Part shown: positions 53,197 to 61,355 of the stretch, piece by piece
Layout of the letters: every line of letters starts with the position of its first letter
Numbering within the stretch: position 1 is the stretch's first letter
From: Pseudescherichia sp039594205
Lineage (GTDB): Bacteria; Pseudomonadota; Gammaproteobacteria; Enterobacterales; Enterobacteriaceae
Assembly (NCBI GenBank): GCA_039594205.1
Contig: JBCNNW010000008.1
Location: 1-64,000, forward strand
Direction: 5' to 3'
DNA: 64,000 bases
Notes under the pieces: generated by a model
What the model was told of the DNA's origin: nothing
The model's input: the letters and a program-made list of their open reading frames with translations, nothing else
The model's database searches: none
Translations under genes and position numbers: made by a program

Positions 53197-53623
53197 TTTC
53201 TTCTATTCGCCTTTTCGCCAAGTTAATCTGACAGCTTAATACTGCTGCTCCATAGCCATCAACTCCCTCAGATCCTGTGCTAGCGGTTTTACAATATTCA
53301 CTGCGATACTTAAGCCATAGTTCTTGACTATGTACAAAGGCTTGCTTCATGCCTTCACGCCGATCTTCTTCTCCCATCCACCACCGGGAAAAGTCGAAAG
53401 TTGATATCTCTTTAAGCTTATCTTCATAAGCGTCATTTAATTCTTTTTCACTTCGCTTACTGACAGAATTTAAACACTCACTGTCTATATTACGACTATT
53501 ATCGACACAAGCGTCAACATCGCTATTTTTGACTATGCTTGAATGGTTGGATTCTGCTAACGCATTGATAGTAAAAGTCGACAGGATCGTACCAATGATA
53601 TATGCCAGGCAATATTTAATCAT
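53162..53623 (-). CDS. LprI/DUF1311-like secreted protein
   Basis: The 153-residue product has a Sec signal (residues 1-23, ending NALA) and a domain with four or more cysteines: DACVDNSRNIDSECLNSVSKRSEKELNDAYEDKL, then WLKYRSEYC and AVLSCQINLAKRRIEEI. This is the pattern of DUF1311/LprI, a family with lysozyme-inhibitor members. A periplasmic role is expected. It shares the low GC of the two preceding genes. Confidence 0.78.
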   Translation of the reverse strand: MIKYCLAYIIGTILSTFTINALAESNHSSIVKNSDVDACVDNSRNIDSECLNSVSKRSEKELNDAYEDKLKEISTFDFSRWWMGEEDRREGMKQAFVHSQELWLKYRSEYCKTASTGSEGVDGYGAAVLSCQINLAKRRIEEIKMIHPDLSDG

Positions 53624-53670
53624 TTACAACACCCCATGCTTACCCTGCCCCGAAGGGCAGGAGGCACAAA

Positions 53671-53901
53671 CTACATGCTGTAGCCCGGCTTTTTGATCAG
53701 CTTTTCCATCTGCGGAGCGATCTCTGTGTCCCACACCTGCGCTTTCCACTCCTCAGGCTGAACCTGGCTCAGGGCAACGCTCACCGAATCGTCTTTGCTG
53801 TTGAGATGACGGACAATCGCAGCGGTAATATCGTCCGCCAGCGCCGTTTTCTGCTCTTCGCTCAGATCACGGGGGAAACATTTAATATCGATATGCGGCA
53901 T
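53671..53901 (-). CDS. pptA: 4-oxalocrotonate tautomerase-like PptA
   Basis: The 76-residue product matches E. coli PptA (YdcE): MPHIDIKCFPRDLSEEQK, then RHLNSKDDSVSVALSQVQPEEW and the end KKPGYSM. The catalytic Pro1 is exposed after Met removal. It tautomerises keto-enol substrates; the physiological one is unknown. Codon use returns to the window's usual GC-rich style here. Confidence 0.93.
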   Translation of the reverse strand: MPHIDIKCFPRDLSEEQKTALADDITAAIVRHLNSKDDSVSVALSQVQPEEWKAQVWDTEIAPQMEKLIKKPGYSM

Positions 53902-53938
53902 AGCAAACTCCTCGTTTATTTAGCGTCTGTCCGGATTG

Positions 53939-54412
53939 TTAGCCCAGTACTTTATTCATATTGATGCCGGTTACGTTAAAACCGTTATTCTCATAGACTC
54001 GTCTGGCCTGCGGATTTCCAGCAGCCACCCGCAGTTTAATCTGCTTACAGCCCTCTTCCACCAGGCGCAGTTCAAGCTGCTTCATGGCCTCGCTGCCAAA
54101 ACCTTTTCCCCGGAACGCGGGGAAAAGGTAGAAGTCATTGATATAGGCTGAATGCAGCTGCGGATCCGGCTTGTACCAGAGGTAGCCAATATGATTGGCA
54201 TTCTCAGCGTCGTTAAGAACAATACACAGCAGTATCTGCCCCGCACTCTTCTCGCCATCGGGGAAACTGGCTTCCAGCTCGCGACGCGCCTGCGCAAGGG
54301 CATCGTCCTCAGAGAGCAGATAGTTACTGACAATCTCGGCAGCATAATCCGGGATAAAATAGTCAACAAAGGCCTGAAATTCATGCTGCGATGGGGATCG
54401 AAACGTTATCAC
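53939..54412 (-). CDS. GNAT N-acetyltransferase
   Basis: The 157-residue product has a single GNAT domain. The acetyl-CoA motif is at about 100-112 (FPAFRGKGFGSEAMKQLE), preceded by YINDFYLFPA and followed by LRVAAGNPQARRVYENNGF. The acceptor is unknown. It lies between pptA and a LacI-family regulator on the same strand. Confidence 0.85.
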   Translation of the reverse strand: MITFRSPSQHEFQAFVDYFIPDYAAEIVSNYLLSEDDALAQARRELEASFPDGEKSAGQILLCIVLNDAENANHIGYLWYKPDPQLHSAYINDFYLFPAFRGKGFGSEAMKQLELRLVEEGCKQIKLRVAAGNPQARRVYENNGFNVTGINMNKVLG

Positions 54413-54431
54413 TTACCCTCCTGTAATCTGT

Positions 54432-55451
54432 TTAAGCCGACTCGCGTTCAATAAGCGTAAAGCCAACGTCCAGAATAACATTATCAGGCTCAATGCCCTC
54501 GATGCGATCGGCAAGCAGCGTCGCGGCGCGCAGGCCTATTTCGTGACGGTCGACGCTGACGGTGGTAATAGCGGGTCGATTGGAAGCGGCAAAATCGAGA
54601 TCGCCGAAACCAACGACGGCCAGATCCTGCGGCACCCGTAGCCCCCGACTTTCGGCCTCCATAATCGCTCCCTGAGCAAGGGTATCGGAGCTGCACACCA
54701 CAACGTCACACTCTCCCTGCGTTAGCAATGCCCCTAGCCCTTCCCGGCCCAGCGCTAGCCTGGCGGGAAGCGGGACATCTATCTGTAACGGCGCAGGAAA
54801 ACCGTGCAATGTTAGCGCCTCACATAACCCTGCCTTACGCTGCTGGGCACGGCGATCTTCAGCCCAGATCAGCCCTGGGCGGGTGTAACCTTTGCGCTGT
54901 AAAAAGTGCCCCAGTGCCTGGCCCACTTTTTCATGGGAGAAACCCACCAGCATATCGAGCGGCGTTGGGGTTGAATCCCATATCTCCACCACCGGCACGC
55001 TGGCATTGAGTACGATCTTTTTCAGCTCCGCCGAGTGGTGAATACCGGTTAATACCATTCCGTCCGGACGGCGCGACAGCAGCGCCGCCACCAGTTCGGC
55101 TTCGGTCTGCGGCACGTAGCCCGACATGCAGAGCAGCATATGGTAGCCCCGCGCCGCCAGCGCATCGTTAAGGGACTGGATCGTATCGACAAACATGCTG
55201 TTATTGATCTGCGGCACCACAACGGCAACAAGTTTGCTGCGTCGGGTAGCCAGCCCCCCTGCCAGCGCATTGGGAATATAGCCGGTAGCCTTAACTGCAC
55301 TCATTACCCGATCAACTGTTTCAGGCCGTACCCGCTCTGGCGTGTTAATCGCCCGGCTGACGGTCATTGACGACAAGCCGGCGACGCGGGCAACGTCATC
55401 CAGGGTGGGAGCCCGTGGCGGCTGTGGGCGAGAGATTTTAGGCGTGGTCAC
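54432..55451 (-). CDS. LacI-family regulator, GntR/IdnR-like
   Basis: The 339-residue repressor has an N-terminal helix-turn-helix and hinge (TLDDVARVAGLSSMTVSRAIN, YIPNALAGGLATRRS) and an effector domain resembling gluconate/idonate-type regulators (VVVPQINNSMFVDTIQ, GMVLTGIHHS, RRKAGLCEAL-like segment, VVGFGDLDFA). It is divergent from the talarate/galactarate dehydratase gene, with a LacI-type operator between, so it likely controls that gene in response to an aldarate or related acid. Confidence 0.87.
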   Translation of the reverse strand: MTTPKISRPQPPRAPTLDDVARVAGLSSMTVSRAINTPERVRPETVDRVMSAVKATGYIPNALAGGLATRRSKLVAVVVPQINNSMFVDTIQSLNDALAARGYHMLLCMSGYVPQTEAELVAALLSRRPDGMVLTGIHHSAELKKIVLNASVPVVEIWDSTPTPLDMLVGFSHEKVGQALGHFLQRKGYTRPGLIWAEDRRAQQRKAGLCEALTLHGFPAPLQIDVPLPARLALGREGLGALLTQGECDVVVCSSDTLAQGAIMEAESRGLRVPQDLAVVGFGDLDFAASNRPAITTVSVDRHEIGLRAATLLADRIEGIEPDNVILDVGFTLIERESA

Positions 55452-55605
55452 GCAGTATCAACCTGTTCTAAAAAGCATTTCTGCCATTATTCATCAAGCG
55501 GCGCGCTTAATCCACACGCTATTGTGCCCCACACGGGCAGAAAATGTGATCGACTGTACAAATTATCTTCTCCCCTATAGCAGCGCCCTGACGGTTGAAC
55601 TATAA

Positions 55606-55621
55606 ATGTTAGCGCAAACAT
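55606..55621. promoter_or_regulatory. Candidate LacI-family operator
   Basis: ATGTTAGCGCAAACAT is an imperfect palindrome with the central CG typical of LacI-family operators and resembles GntR-type sites. It lies 22 bases before the dehydratase ATG, where a bound repressor would block transcription. The divergent regulator is the obvious candidate. Confidence 0.6.
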
Positions 55622-55643
55622 TTTACAAACCATGGAGAGTGAG

Positions 55644-56840
55644 ATGACTTCTGGCGCAAATTCTGATTCAGTCACCTATGCCAAAGCAGAAGGTGTCAAA
55701 ACGGCAGCGGAAACCGGCGATCGTATTGAGTGCGTAAAGCTCTCCCTTGCCTTCCTGCCGCTGGCGACGCCGGTGAGCGATGCCAAAGTGCTCACCGGTC
55801 GACAAAAGCCGCTGACCGAAGTGGCGATTATCGTGGCGGAGATCCACTCCCGCGACGGTTTCGAAGGCGTGGGCTTTAGCTACTCCAAGCGCGCCGGTGG
55901 CCAGGGGATCTACGCCCATGCCAAAGAGATTGCCGACAACCTGCTGGGCGAAGATCCTAACGATATCGATAAGATCTACAGCAAGCTGCTGTGGGCAGGG
56001 GCATCTGTTGGCCGCAGCGGTATGGCGGTGCAAGCTATCTCCCCTTTCGATATCGCCCTGTGGGATATGAAAGCCAAACGCGCGGGTCTGCCGCTGGCGA
56101 AGCTGCTTGGCTCCCATCGCGACTCGGTGAAGTGCTACAACACTTCCGGCGGCTTCCTGCACACGCCGCTGGAGCAGGTACTGAAAAACGTGACCATATC
56201 CAGAGAGAACGGCATTGGCGGTATTAAGCTGAAGGTCGGCCAGCCTAATACAGCCGAAGATATCCGTCGTCTCACCGCCGTACGCGAGGCGCTGGGAAAA
56301 GATTTCCCGCTGATGGTGGATGCAAACCAACAGTGGGATCGCGAAACCGCCATCCGCATGGGACGTAAAATGGAGCAGTTCAACCTGATCTGGATCGAAG
56401 AGCCGCTCGATGCCTATGACGTCGAGGGCCACGCCCAGCTTGCCGCCGCGCTGGATACGCCCATTGCGACCGGCGAGATGCTGACCAGTTTCCGCGAGCA
56501 TGAGCAGCTGATCCTCGGCAACGCCAGCGATTTTGTCCAGCCAGATGCGCCTCGGGTTGGCGGCATCTCGCCGTTCCTGAAGATTATGGATCTGGCAGCG
56601 AAGCACGGGCGTAAGCTGGCTCCGCACTTCGCGATGGAGGTCCATCTCCACCTCGCGGCGGCCTACCCGCTGGAGCCGTGGCTGGAGCACTTTGAGTGGC
56701 TGAACCCGCTGTTTAACGAGCAGCTTGAGCTGCGGGATGGCCGGATGTACGTCTCCGACCGTCATGGCCTTGGCTTTACGTTAAGCGAGCAGGCGCGGCG
56801 CTGGACGCAGCAGAGTGTTGAATTTGGCAAGCGTCCATAG
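55644..56840 (+). CDS. L-talarate/galactarate dehydratase
   Basis: The product (398 residues from the ATG at 55644) is an enolase-superfamily enzyme nearly identical in motif to Salmonella TalrD/GalrD, which dehydrates L-talarate and galactarate. Visible residues include the KxK base motif (GGIKLKVG), metal ligands in VDANQQWD, IEEPLD and ATGEML, and the catalytic His in APHFAMEVHLH. GGAGAG eight bases before decides this ATG over one at 55632. No aldarate transporter or aldolase is adjacent, so the rest of the pathway must be elsewhere. Confidence 0.92.
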   Translation: MTSGANSDSVTYAKAEGVKTAAETGDRIECVKLSLAFLPLATPVSDAKVLTGRQKPLTEVAIIVAEIHSRDGFEGVGFSYSKRAGGQGIYAHAKEIADNLLGEDPNDIDKIYSKLLWAGASVGRSGMAVQAISPFDIALWDMKAKRAGLPLAKLLGSHRDSVKCYNTSGGFLHTPLEQVLKNVTISRENGIGGIKLKVGQPNTAEDIRRLTAVREALGKDFPLMVDANQQWDRETAIRMGRKMEQFNLIWIEEPLDAYDVEGHAQLAAALDTPIATGEMLTSFREHEQLILGNASDFVQPDAPRVGGISPFLKIMDLAAKHGRKLAPHFAMEVHLHLAAAYPLEPWLEHFEWLNPLFNEQLELRDGRMYVSDRHGLGFTLSEQARRWTQQSVEFGKRP

Positions 56841-56847
56841 TGTTTTT

Positions 56848-57621
56848 TTACAGCACTTTTGATAAGAATTGCTGGGTGCGTGGATGCTGCGGGCGGTTTA
56901 ACACCGCCTCGCTGCTGCCCTGCTCGACGATCTTCCCGTCCACCATAAAGACCACCTTGTCCGCCACTTCGCGGGCAAAGCCGATCTCATGGGTAACGAC
57001 TACCAGCGTGGTGCCGGAACGGGCCAGGGTTTTGATGACGTCAAGCACCTCGCCCACCAGCTCAGGATCGAGGGCCGAGGTGGGTTCATCGAACAGCATA
57101 ACCCGTGGACGCAGCGCCAGCGCCCGGGCGATGGCGATACGCTGCTGCTGGCCGCCGGAGAGATGGCGCGACCAGGCGTCGGCCTTATTGCGCAGGCCTA
57201 CAACGTCCAGCAGTTCGTAAGCCCGCTCAACGGCGGCTTTGCGGCTGAGCTGCTTATGGGCGATGGGCGCTTCAATCAGATTTTCCAGCACCGTCAGATG
57301 CGGAAAGAGATTGAAGTTCTGGAAGACGTAGCCAACGTTAATGCGCTGACGGAGGATCTCTTTCTCTTTCAGCTCGTAGAGCCTGTCGCCCTCACGGCGA
57401 TAGCCAATGTACTCTCCGTCAATCTGGATAAAGCCTTCGTCTACCCGCTCCAGATGATTAATCGCCCGTAGCAGCGTTGATTTACCCGAGCCGGAAGGGC
57501 CAAGGATAACCGTTACCGATCCGGGGGGCAGCTCCAGCGAGACGCCGTCCAGCGCCTTGTGGCGACCAAAGTATTTGCTGACGCCAGTTATCGAGATATG
57601 ACCATTATGAGAGGTGCGCAT
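56848..57621 (-). CDS. Polar amino-acid ABC transporter ATPase
   Basis: The product (257 residues from the ATG at 57621, after AGGAG) is a HisP/GlnQ/TcyN-type ATPase with GPSGSGKST, VFQNFNLFPHLTVLENL, LSGGQQQRIAIARAL, VMLFDEPTSALDPE and VVTHEIGFA. It ends the seven-gene operon and overlaps the permease end by 17 bases. The operon's enzymes suggest a sulfur-containing amino acid as substrate. Confidence 0.9.
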   Translation of the reverse strand: MRTSHNGHISITGVSKYFGRHKALDGVSLELPPGSVTVILGPSGSGKSTLLRAINHLERVDEGFIQIDGEYIGYRREGDRLYELKEKEILRQRINVGYVFQNFNLFPHLTVLENLIEAPIAHKQLSRKAAVERAYELLDVVGLRNKADAWSRHLSGGQQQRIAIARALALRPRVMLFDEPTSALDPELVGEVLDVIKTLARSGTTLVVVTHEIGFAREVADKVVFMVDGKIVEQGSSEAVLNRPQHPRTQQFLSKVL

Positions 57622-58534
57622 GGACAGGCTCCTGAGCGTTGACGTGGGTTGCAGGAGAGGAGACCCGAGAAACACGCGGCGCGGCGTTGATGGCCGAACG
57701 GCGCTCGCTGCGGGCCAGAGCGCGCTCAACGAGGTGCTGAATGATTGACAGCACGCTGGTGATCGCCAGATACCAGACCGCGCCGACCATCAGGAGGGGG
57801 ATGACCTCCTGGGTGCGGTTATAGATCATCTGAATGGTGTAGAACAGCTCCGGCATTGCCAGCACGTAGACCATCGCCGTTCCCTTGGCGAGGCTGATGA
57901 TCTCGTTAAAGCCCGACGGCAGGATAGTACGCAGCGCCTGGGGCAAGATGATGCGCAGGGTACGCCGCCATGCTGGCAGACCGAGGGCGGCAGCGGCCTC
58001 GTACTGACCGTGATCGACCCCCAAAAATCCGCCGCGAATAATCTCAGCGGTGTAGGCGCTTTGAACCAGCGTCAGCCCCACCACTGCCGTTGAAAACTGC
58101 CCCAGCACGTTAATGGTCTCAAACTGCCCCCAGCTAATGGCGGTAAAGGGTATACCGATGGTCAGCGTGTCATAGAGATAGGAGAAGTTGTAGAGAATAA
58201 TCAGCACCACAATCAGCGGCAGGGAGCGAAACAGCCAGATGTAGCCCCAGGGGAGGCTGCTCAGCAGCCAGGAGGATGACAGGCGCGCCAGCGCCAGCAG
58301 ACCACCGATAATCACGCTGAGTAGTGTCCCCAGCAGGGTGAGCAGCAGCGTCTGGCCTACGCCATACAGGATCGCCGGATCGAAAAACCAGCGGGCAAAC
58401 ACGTGCCACTCCCAGCGCGGATTAAAGGCAACGGACTGGATCACAATCGCCAGCACAAACAGCGCGACAAACGCGCCTACGGTGCGCAGCGGGTAGCGCG
58501 CGGGGATCACTTTAATAGTTTCAGGTGTGGTCAT
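57605..58534 (-). CDS. Amino-acid ABC transporter permease
   Basis: The 309-residue HisM/TcyL-type permease has five or more membrane helices. The coupling loop reads EAAAALGLPAWRRTLRIILPQALRTILP, followed by FNEIISLAKGTAMVYVLA. A long basic C-terminal tail (about residues 280-309) extends beyond the usual end and overlaps the ATPase start. It is the only permease here, so it may act as a homodimer. Confidence 0.9.
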   Translation of the reverse strand: MTTPETIKVIPARYPLRTVGAFVALFVLAIVIQSVAFNPRWEWHVFARWFFDPAILYGVGQTLLLTLLGTLLSVIIGGLLALARLSSSWLLSSLPWGYIWLFRSLPLIVVLIILYNFSYLYDTLTIGIPFTAISWGQFETINVLGQFSTAVVGLTLVQSAYTAEIIRGGFLGVDHGQYEAAAALGLPAWRRTLRIILPQALRTILPSGFNEIISLAKGTAMVYVLAMPELFYTIQMIYNRTQEVIPLLMVGAVWYLAITSVLSIIQHLVERALARSERRSAINAAPRVSRVSSPATHVNAQEPVHAHLS

Positions 58535-58543
58535 CTTTTTTCC

Positions 58544-59050
58544 TCAGGCTGAGTGGCGCAGAGCAACGTCCAGCGTTTTGCTAAAGCGCAGCCGTCCGTC
58601 ATAGGGAGGCAGGCTGTACTCCTCTGGATCGCGGTGCAGATCGAAGTGGGCTTCATACCCCAGGCTCAGGTAGAGTTTGACCGCCTCCGGCTGGCGAAAA
58701 CCGGTGGTAAGAAAGATCCGCCGATAGCCAGCGAGAGAGGCCCTCTGCTCCAGGGCCTGCATCATGCGCCCCGCCAGCCCCTGCTGACGCAGCGTGCGCT
58801 GGGTCCAGATACGCTTGATCTCCGCCGTCTGCGCATCGAATGGCTTGTAGGCCCCGGTGGCAATAATCTCCCCGTCGCGCTCAAGGACCAAAAACAGTCC
58901 CTGCGGCGGCAGATACCACTCGTTCAGCTCCACCTCCGCGTCTTTGGCGAAGTAGTCCCCATAGCGGGCGGCGTATTCGCCAAACAGCCCCTCGATAATC
59001 GGTTGCAGCTCGGGGGCATCCATTGGGACATCACGAAAGCGTTCGCGCAT
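58544..59050 (-). CDS. GNAT acetyltransferase of the S-cysteine operon
   Basis: The product (168 residues from the ATG at 59050, after GGAGAG) is a GNAT enzyme with GEIIATGAYKPFD, IKRIWTQRTLRQQGLAGRMMQALEQRA and EAVKLYLSLGYEAHF. It sits between binding protein and permease genes. In Bacillus the acetyltransferase of the comparable operon (YtmI/SndA) N-acetylates S-substituted cysteines before C-S cleavage. The same role is inferred here from context, not from specific residues. Confidence 0.85.
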   Translation of the reverse strand: MRERFRDVPMDAPELQPIIEGLFGEYAARYGDYFAKDAEVELNEWYLPPQGLFLVLERDGEIIATGAYKPFDAQTAEIKRIWTQRTLRQQGLAGRMMQALEQRASLAGYRRIFLTTGFRQPEAVKLYLSLGYEAHFDLHRDPEEYSLPPYDGRLRFSKTLDVALRHSA

Positions 59051-59060
59051 GGCTCTCTCC

Positions 59061-59993
59061 TTAGTCACCCAGGCCTTCCGGGTTAATTTCCGATGTAGAG
59101 ATACGCTCCACCCCTTCGCCCCAGCGGGCCAGCACCTTGTCGTAGTCGCCGCTTTTGATTGCACCGTTAAGCGCGGTCTGCACCGGCTCCACCAGTCCGC
59201 TGCCCTTTTTCAGCGTTACCGCAATGTGCGCCGCCTTTGGCCAGCCGCCGTCAACGCTTCCTACCAGCCTGGTCTTGTTAGTCAGCGCCGCCTTCCACGC
59301 GCCAATCACGTTTGGCCCGAAAAAGGCGTCGGCACGGCCAGACTGGATCGCCAGCGTCTGGGCGGCATCATCCCTGGTATAGACCGGCGTAAACGGCTTT
59401 AGCCCTTTCTGCTGATTGGCCTTGTCCCACGCCAGCAGGATCGCCTCCTGGTTGGTTCCGGATCCCACAATGATCCGCAGCCCGGCAATATCTTCGGCTT
59501 TTTCAATAGATTTGATCGAACTGGTCGACTTCACGTAGAAGCCCAGCGAATCTTTGCGGTAGGTGGCGAAGTCGAACTTCTCTTTACGCGCTTTGGTGAC
59601 GGTAATATTGCTGATGGCGGCGTCATACTTGCCGGACGAAACGCCCAAAGGCCAATCCTCCCATGAGGTCGGCACAACGTTGAGCTCAAGGCCAAGGCTA
59701 TCCGCCACCAGCCGGGCAATATCGACCTCGCTGCCCAGTAGCGTTTTATTGTCATCGGAGAAGACCGTTAGCGGAGGAGAATTCAACGCGGCCACCGCCA
59801 CGGTAAACTTGCCCGGCTGGGCGAAGCGGTAGCCCTTTGGCAGCTCCGCCACCGCCTTTGCATTTTTGGCGGTATTAATGGGCGCTTTGTTGGCCTCAAG
59901 ACTCACGCCGGTGCCGTTAATGGTGACGCTGTCAGCCCACGCCAGCGGCGTAAAGGCAAGCGAAATGGCCAGAAGTAGCGTTGATTTCTGCAT
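59061..59993 (-). CDS. Amino-acid ABC binding protein
   Basis: The 310-residue product has a Sec signal (1-20, LAWA end) and a class 3 solute-binding domain: FTVAVAALNSPPLTVFSDDNKTLLGSEVDIARLVADSLG, EDWPLGVSSGKYDAAISNITVT, YRKDSLGFYV, GLRIIVGSGTNQEAILL. It lacks a lipobox and is free in the periplasm. It should capture the operon's amino-acid substrate. Confidence 0.9.
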   Translation of the reverse strand: MQKSTLLLAISLAFTPLAWADSVTINGTGVSLEANKAPINTAKNAKAVAELPKGYRFAQPGKFTVAVAALNSPPLTVFSDDNKTLLGSEVDIARLVADSLGLELNVVPTSWEDWPLGVSSGKYDAAISNITVTKARKEKFDFATYRKDSLGFYVKSTSSIKSIEKAEDIAGLRIIVGSGTNQEAILLAWDKANQQKGLKPFTPVYTRDDAAQTLAIQSGRADAFFGPNVIGAWKAALTNKTRLVGSVDGGWPKAAHIAVTLKKGSGLVEPVQTALNGAIKSGDYDKVLARWGEGVERISTSEINPEGLGD

Positions 59994-60015
59994 AGCGTAT
60001 TCTCTTATTAAATTA

Positions 60016-61344
60016 TTATTTTATAAATTGATTAGCAGGCGCGGATAAACCCAGCGTCTCACGTAGCGTGGTGCCCGGATAGTCGGTGCGGAACAGGCCC
60101 CTCGCCTGCAGAATTGGCACTACCCGATCCACAACGTGGGCAAAGCTCTCCGGCGTGCCTCCCTGGATGATAAATCCGTCGGCGGCCCGCTCTTCAAACC
60201 AGCGCTGGAGACCGTCGGCTACCTGCTCCGGGGTGCCAGCAAAGCGCGGCCGCGGCGAGGCGCTCTCCAGCGCTACCTGGCGCAGGGTCAGATTCCGCTC
60301 CCGGGCGTTACGCTTGATCTCATCGGTCGTGCTGCGAAAGCTGTTCTGACCCAAATCACCCACGTCCGGGAAAGGCTCATCGAGGGGATACTGGCTAAAA
60401 TCATGGTGCTCAAAGTAGCGGCCAAGGTAGTTCAGGGCATCGTTTATCGATACCAGCGCGGCGGTGGTCTGATACTGCGCCTCGACGTCGGCGTCGTTAT
60501 CCCCGACGATGATGCTCACCCCCTGGAATATTTTGAGATCGTCAGGCTGACGATGGTTAGTCTCCAGCTGCTGCTTGACGTCGCGATAGAAGGCTTTGGC
60601 CTCCGCCAGCGTGTCATGGTGGGTAAAGATGGCGTCGGCGTGGCGGGCGGCGAGCTTTTTGCCATCCTCTGAGGCCCCGGCCTGGAAAATAATGGGCCGA
60701 TGCTGCGGCGTACGACCAATATTGAGCGGCCCGGCGACCTGGAAAAACGTCCCGCTGTGGTTGAGCGTATGCAGCTTTTGCGGATCGAAAAACTGCCCGC
60801 TCTCTTTGTTACGCACAAACGCATCCTCTTCCCAGGAGTCCCACAGCCCTTTCACTACCTCCAGGTACTCATCGGCAATGCGGTAGCGCAGCGCGTGCTC
60901 CGGGTGCTTGTCCCGTGAGAAGTTCTTCGCCGAGCCTTCCAGCGGCGAGGTCACAACGTTCCACCCTGCCCGGCCATTGCTAAGGTGATCGAGGCTGGCA
61001 AACTGGCGCGCGACGGTAAACGGCTCGCTGTAGGAGGTAGAGAGCGTTCCCACCAGCCCAAGGTGGGTGGTCAGGCTGGCGAGCGCAGAGAGCACCGTCA
61101 GCGGCTCGAAGCGGTTCAAGAAATGCGGAATTGATTTCTCATTAATGTACAGGCCGTCGGCGACGAACAGGAAGTCCAGCTTCCCCTGTTCAGCTTTACG
61201 CGCGGTCTCTTTCACAAACTCAAAGTTGATGCTGGCATCGGCCACCGCTGCCGGATGGCGCCAGGCAGACATATTTCCCGCGGCACCCTGCAAAATCGTG
61301 CCCAGCCGTAACTGTCGCGTCGTCGCCAGTTTTTCAGTCGCCAT
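60016..61344 (-). CDS. NtaA/SnaA/DszA-type flavin monooxygenase
   Basis: The 442-residue enzyme belongs to the bacterial-luciferase-like NtaA/SnaA/DszA group that oxidises with reduced FMN and oxygen (GTILQGAAGNMSAWRHP, FVADGLYINEKSIPHFLNRFEPLT, GWNVVTSPLEGSAKNFS, YRIADEYLEVVKGLWDSWEEDA, GRTPQHRPIIFQAGASEDGK). In Bacillus, YtnJ of this group breaks the C-S bond of N-acetyl S-substituted cysteines. The operon setting supports the same chemistry here. Confidence 0.9.
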   Translation of the reverse strand: MATEKLATTRQLRLGTILQGAAGNMSAWRHPAAVADASINFEFVKETARKAEQGKLDFLFVADGLYINEKSIPHFLNRFEPLTVLSALASLTTHLGLVGTLSTSYSEPFTVARQFASLDHLSNGRAGWNVVTSPLEGSAKNFSRDKHPEHALRYRIADEYLEVVKGLWDSWEEDAFVRNKESGQFFDPQKLHTLNHSGTFFQVAGPLNIGRTPQHRPIIFQAGASEDGKKLAARHADAIFTHHDTLAEAKAFYRDVKQQLETNHRQPDDLKIFQGVSIIVGDNDADVEAQYQTTAALVSINDALNYLGRYFEHHDFSQYPLDEPFPDVGDLGQNSFRSTTDEIKRNARERNLTLRQVALESASPRPRFAGTPEQVADGLQRWFEERAADGFIIQGGTPESFAHVVDRVVPILQARGLFRTDYPGTTLRETLGLSAPANQFIK

Positions 61345-61355
61345 AAATGATCCCT

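Noticed and set aside
55668..56765. 365-codon minus-strand frame opposite the dehydratase
   Set aside because: It is the antisense shadow of a highly conserved enolase-superfamily gene.
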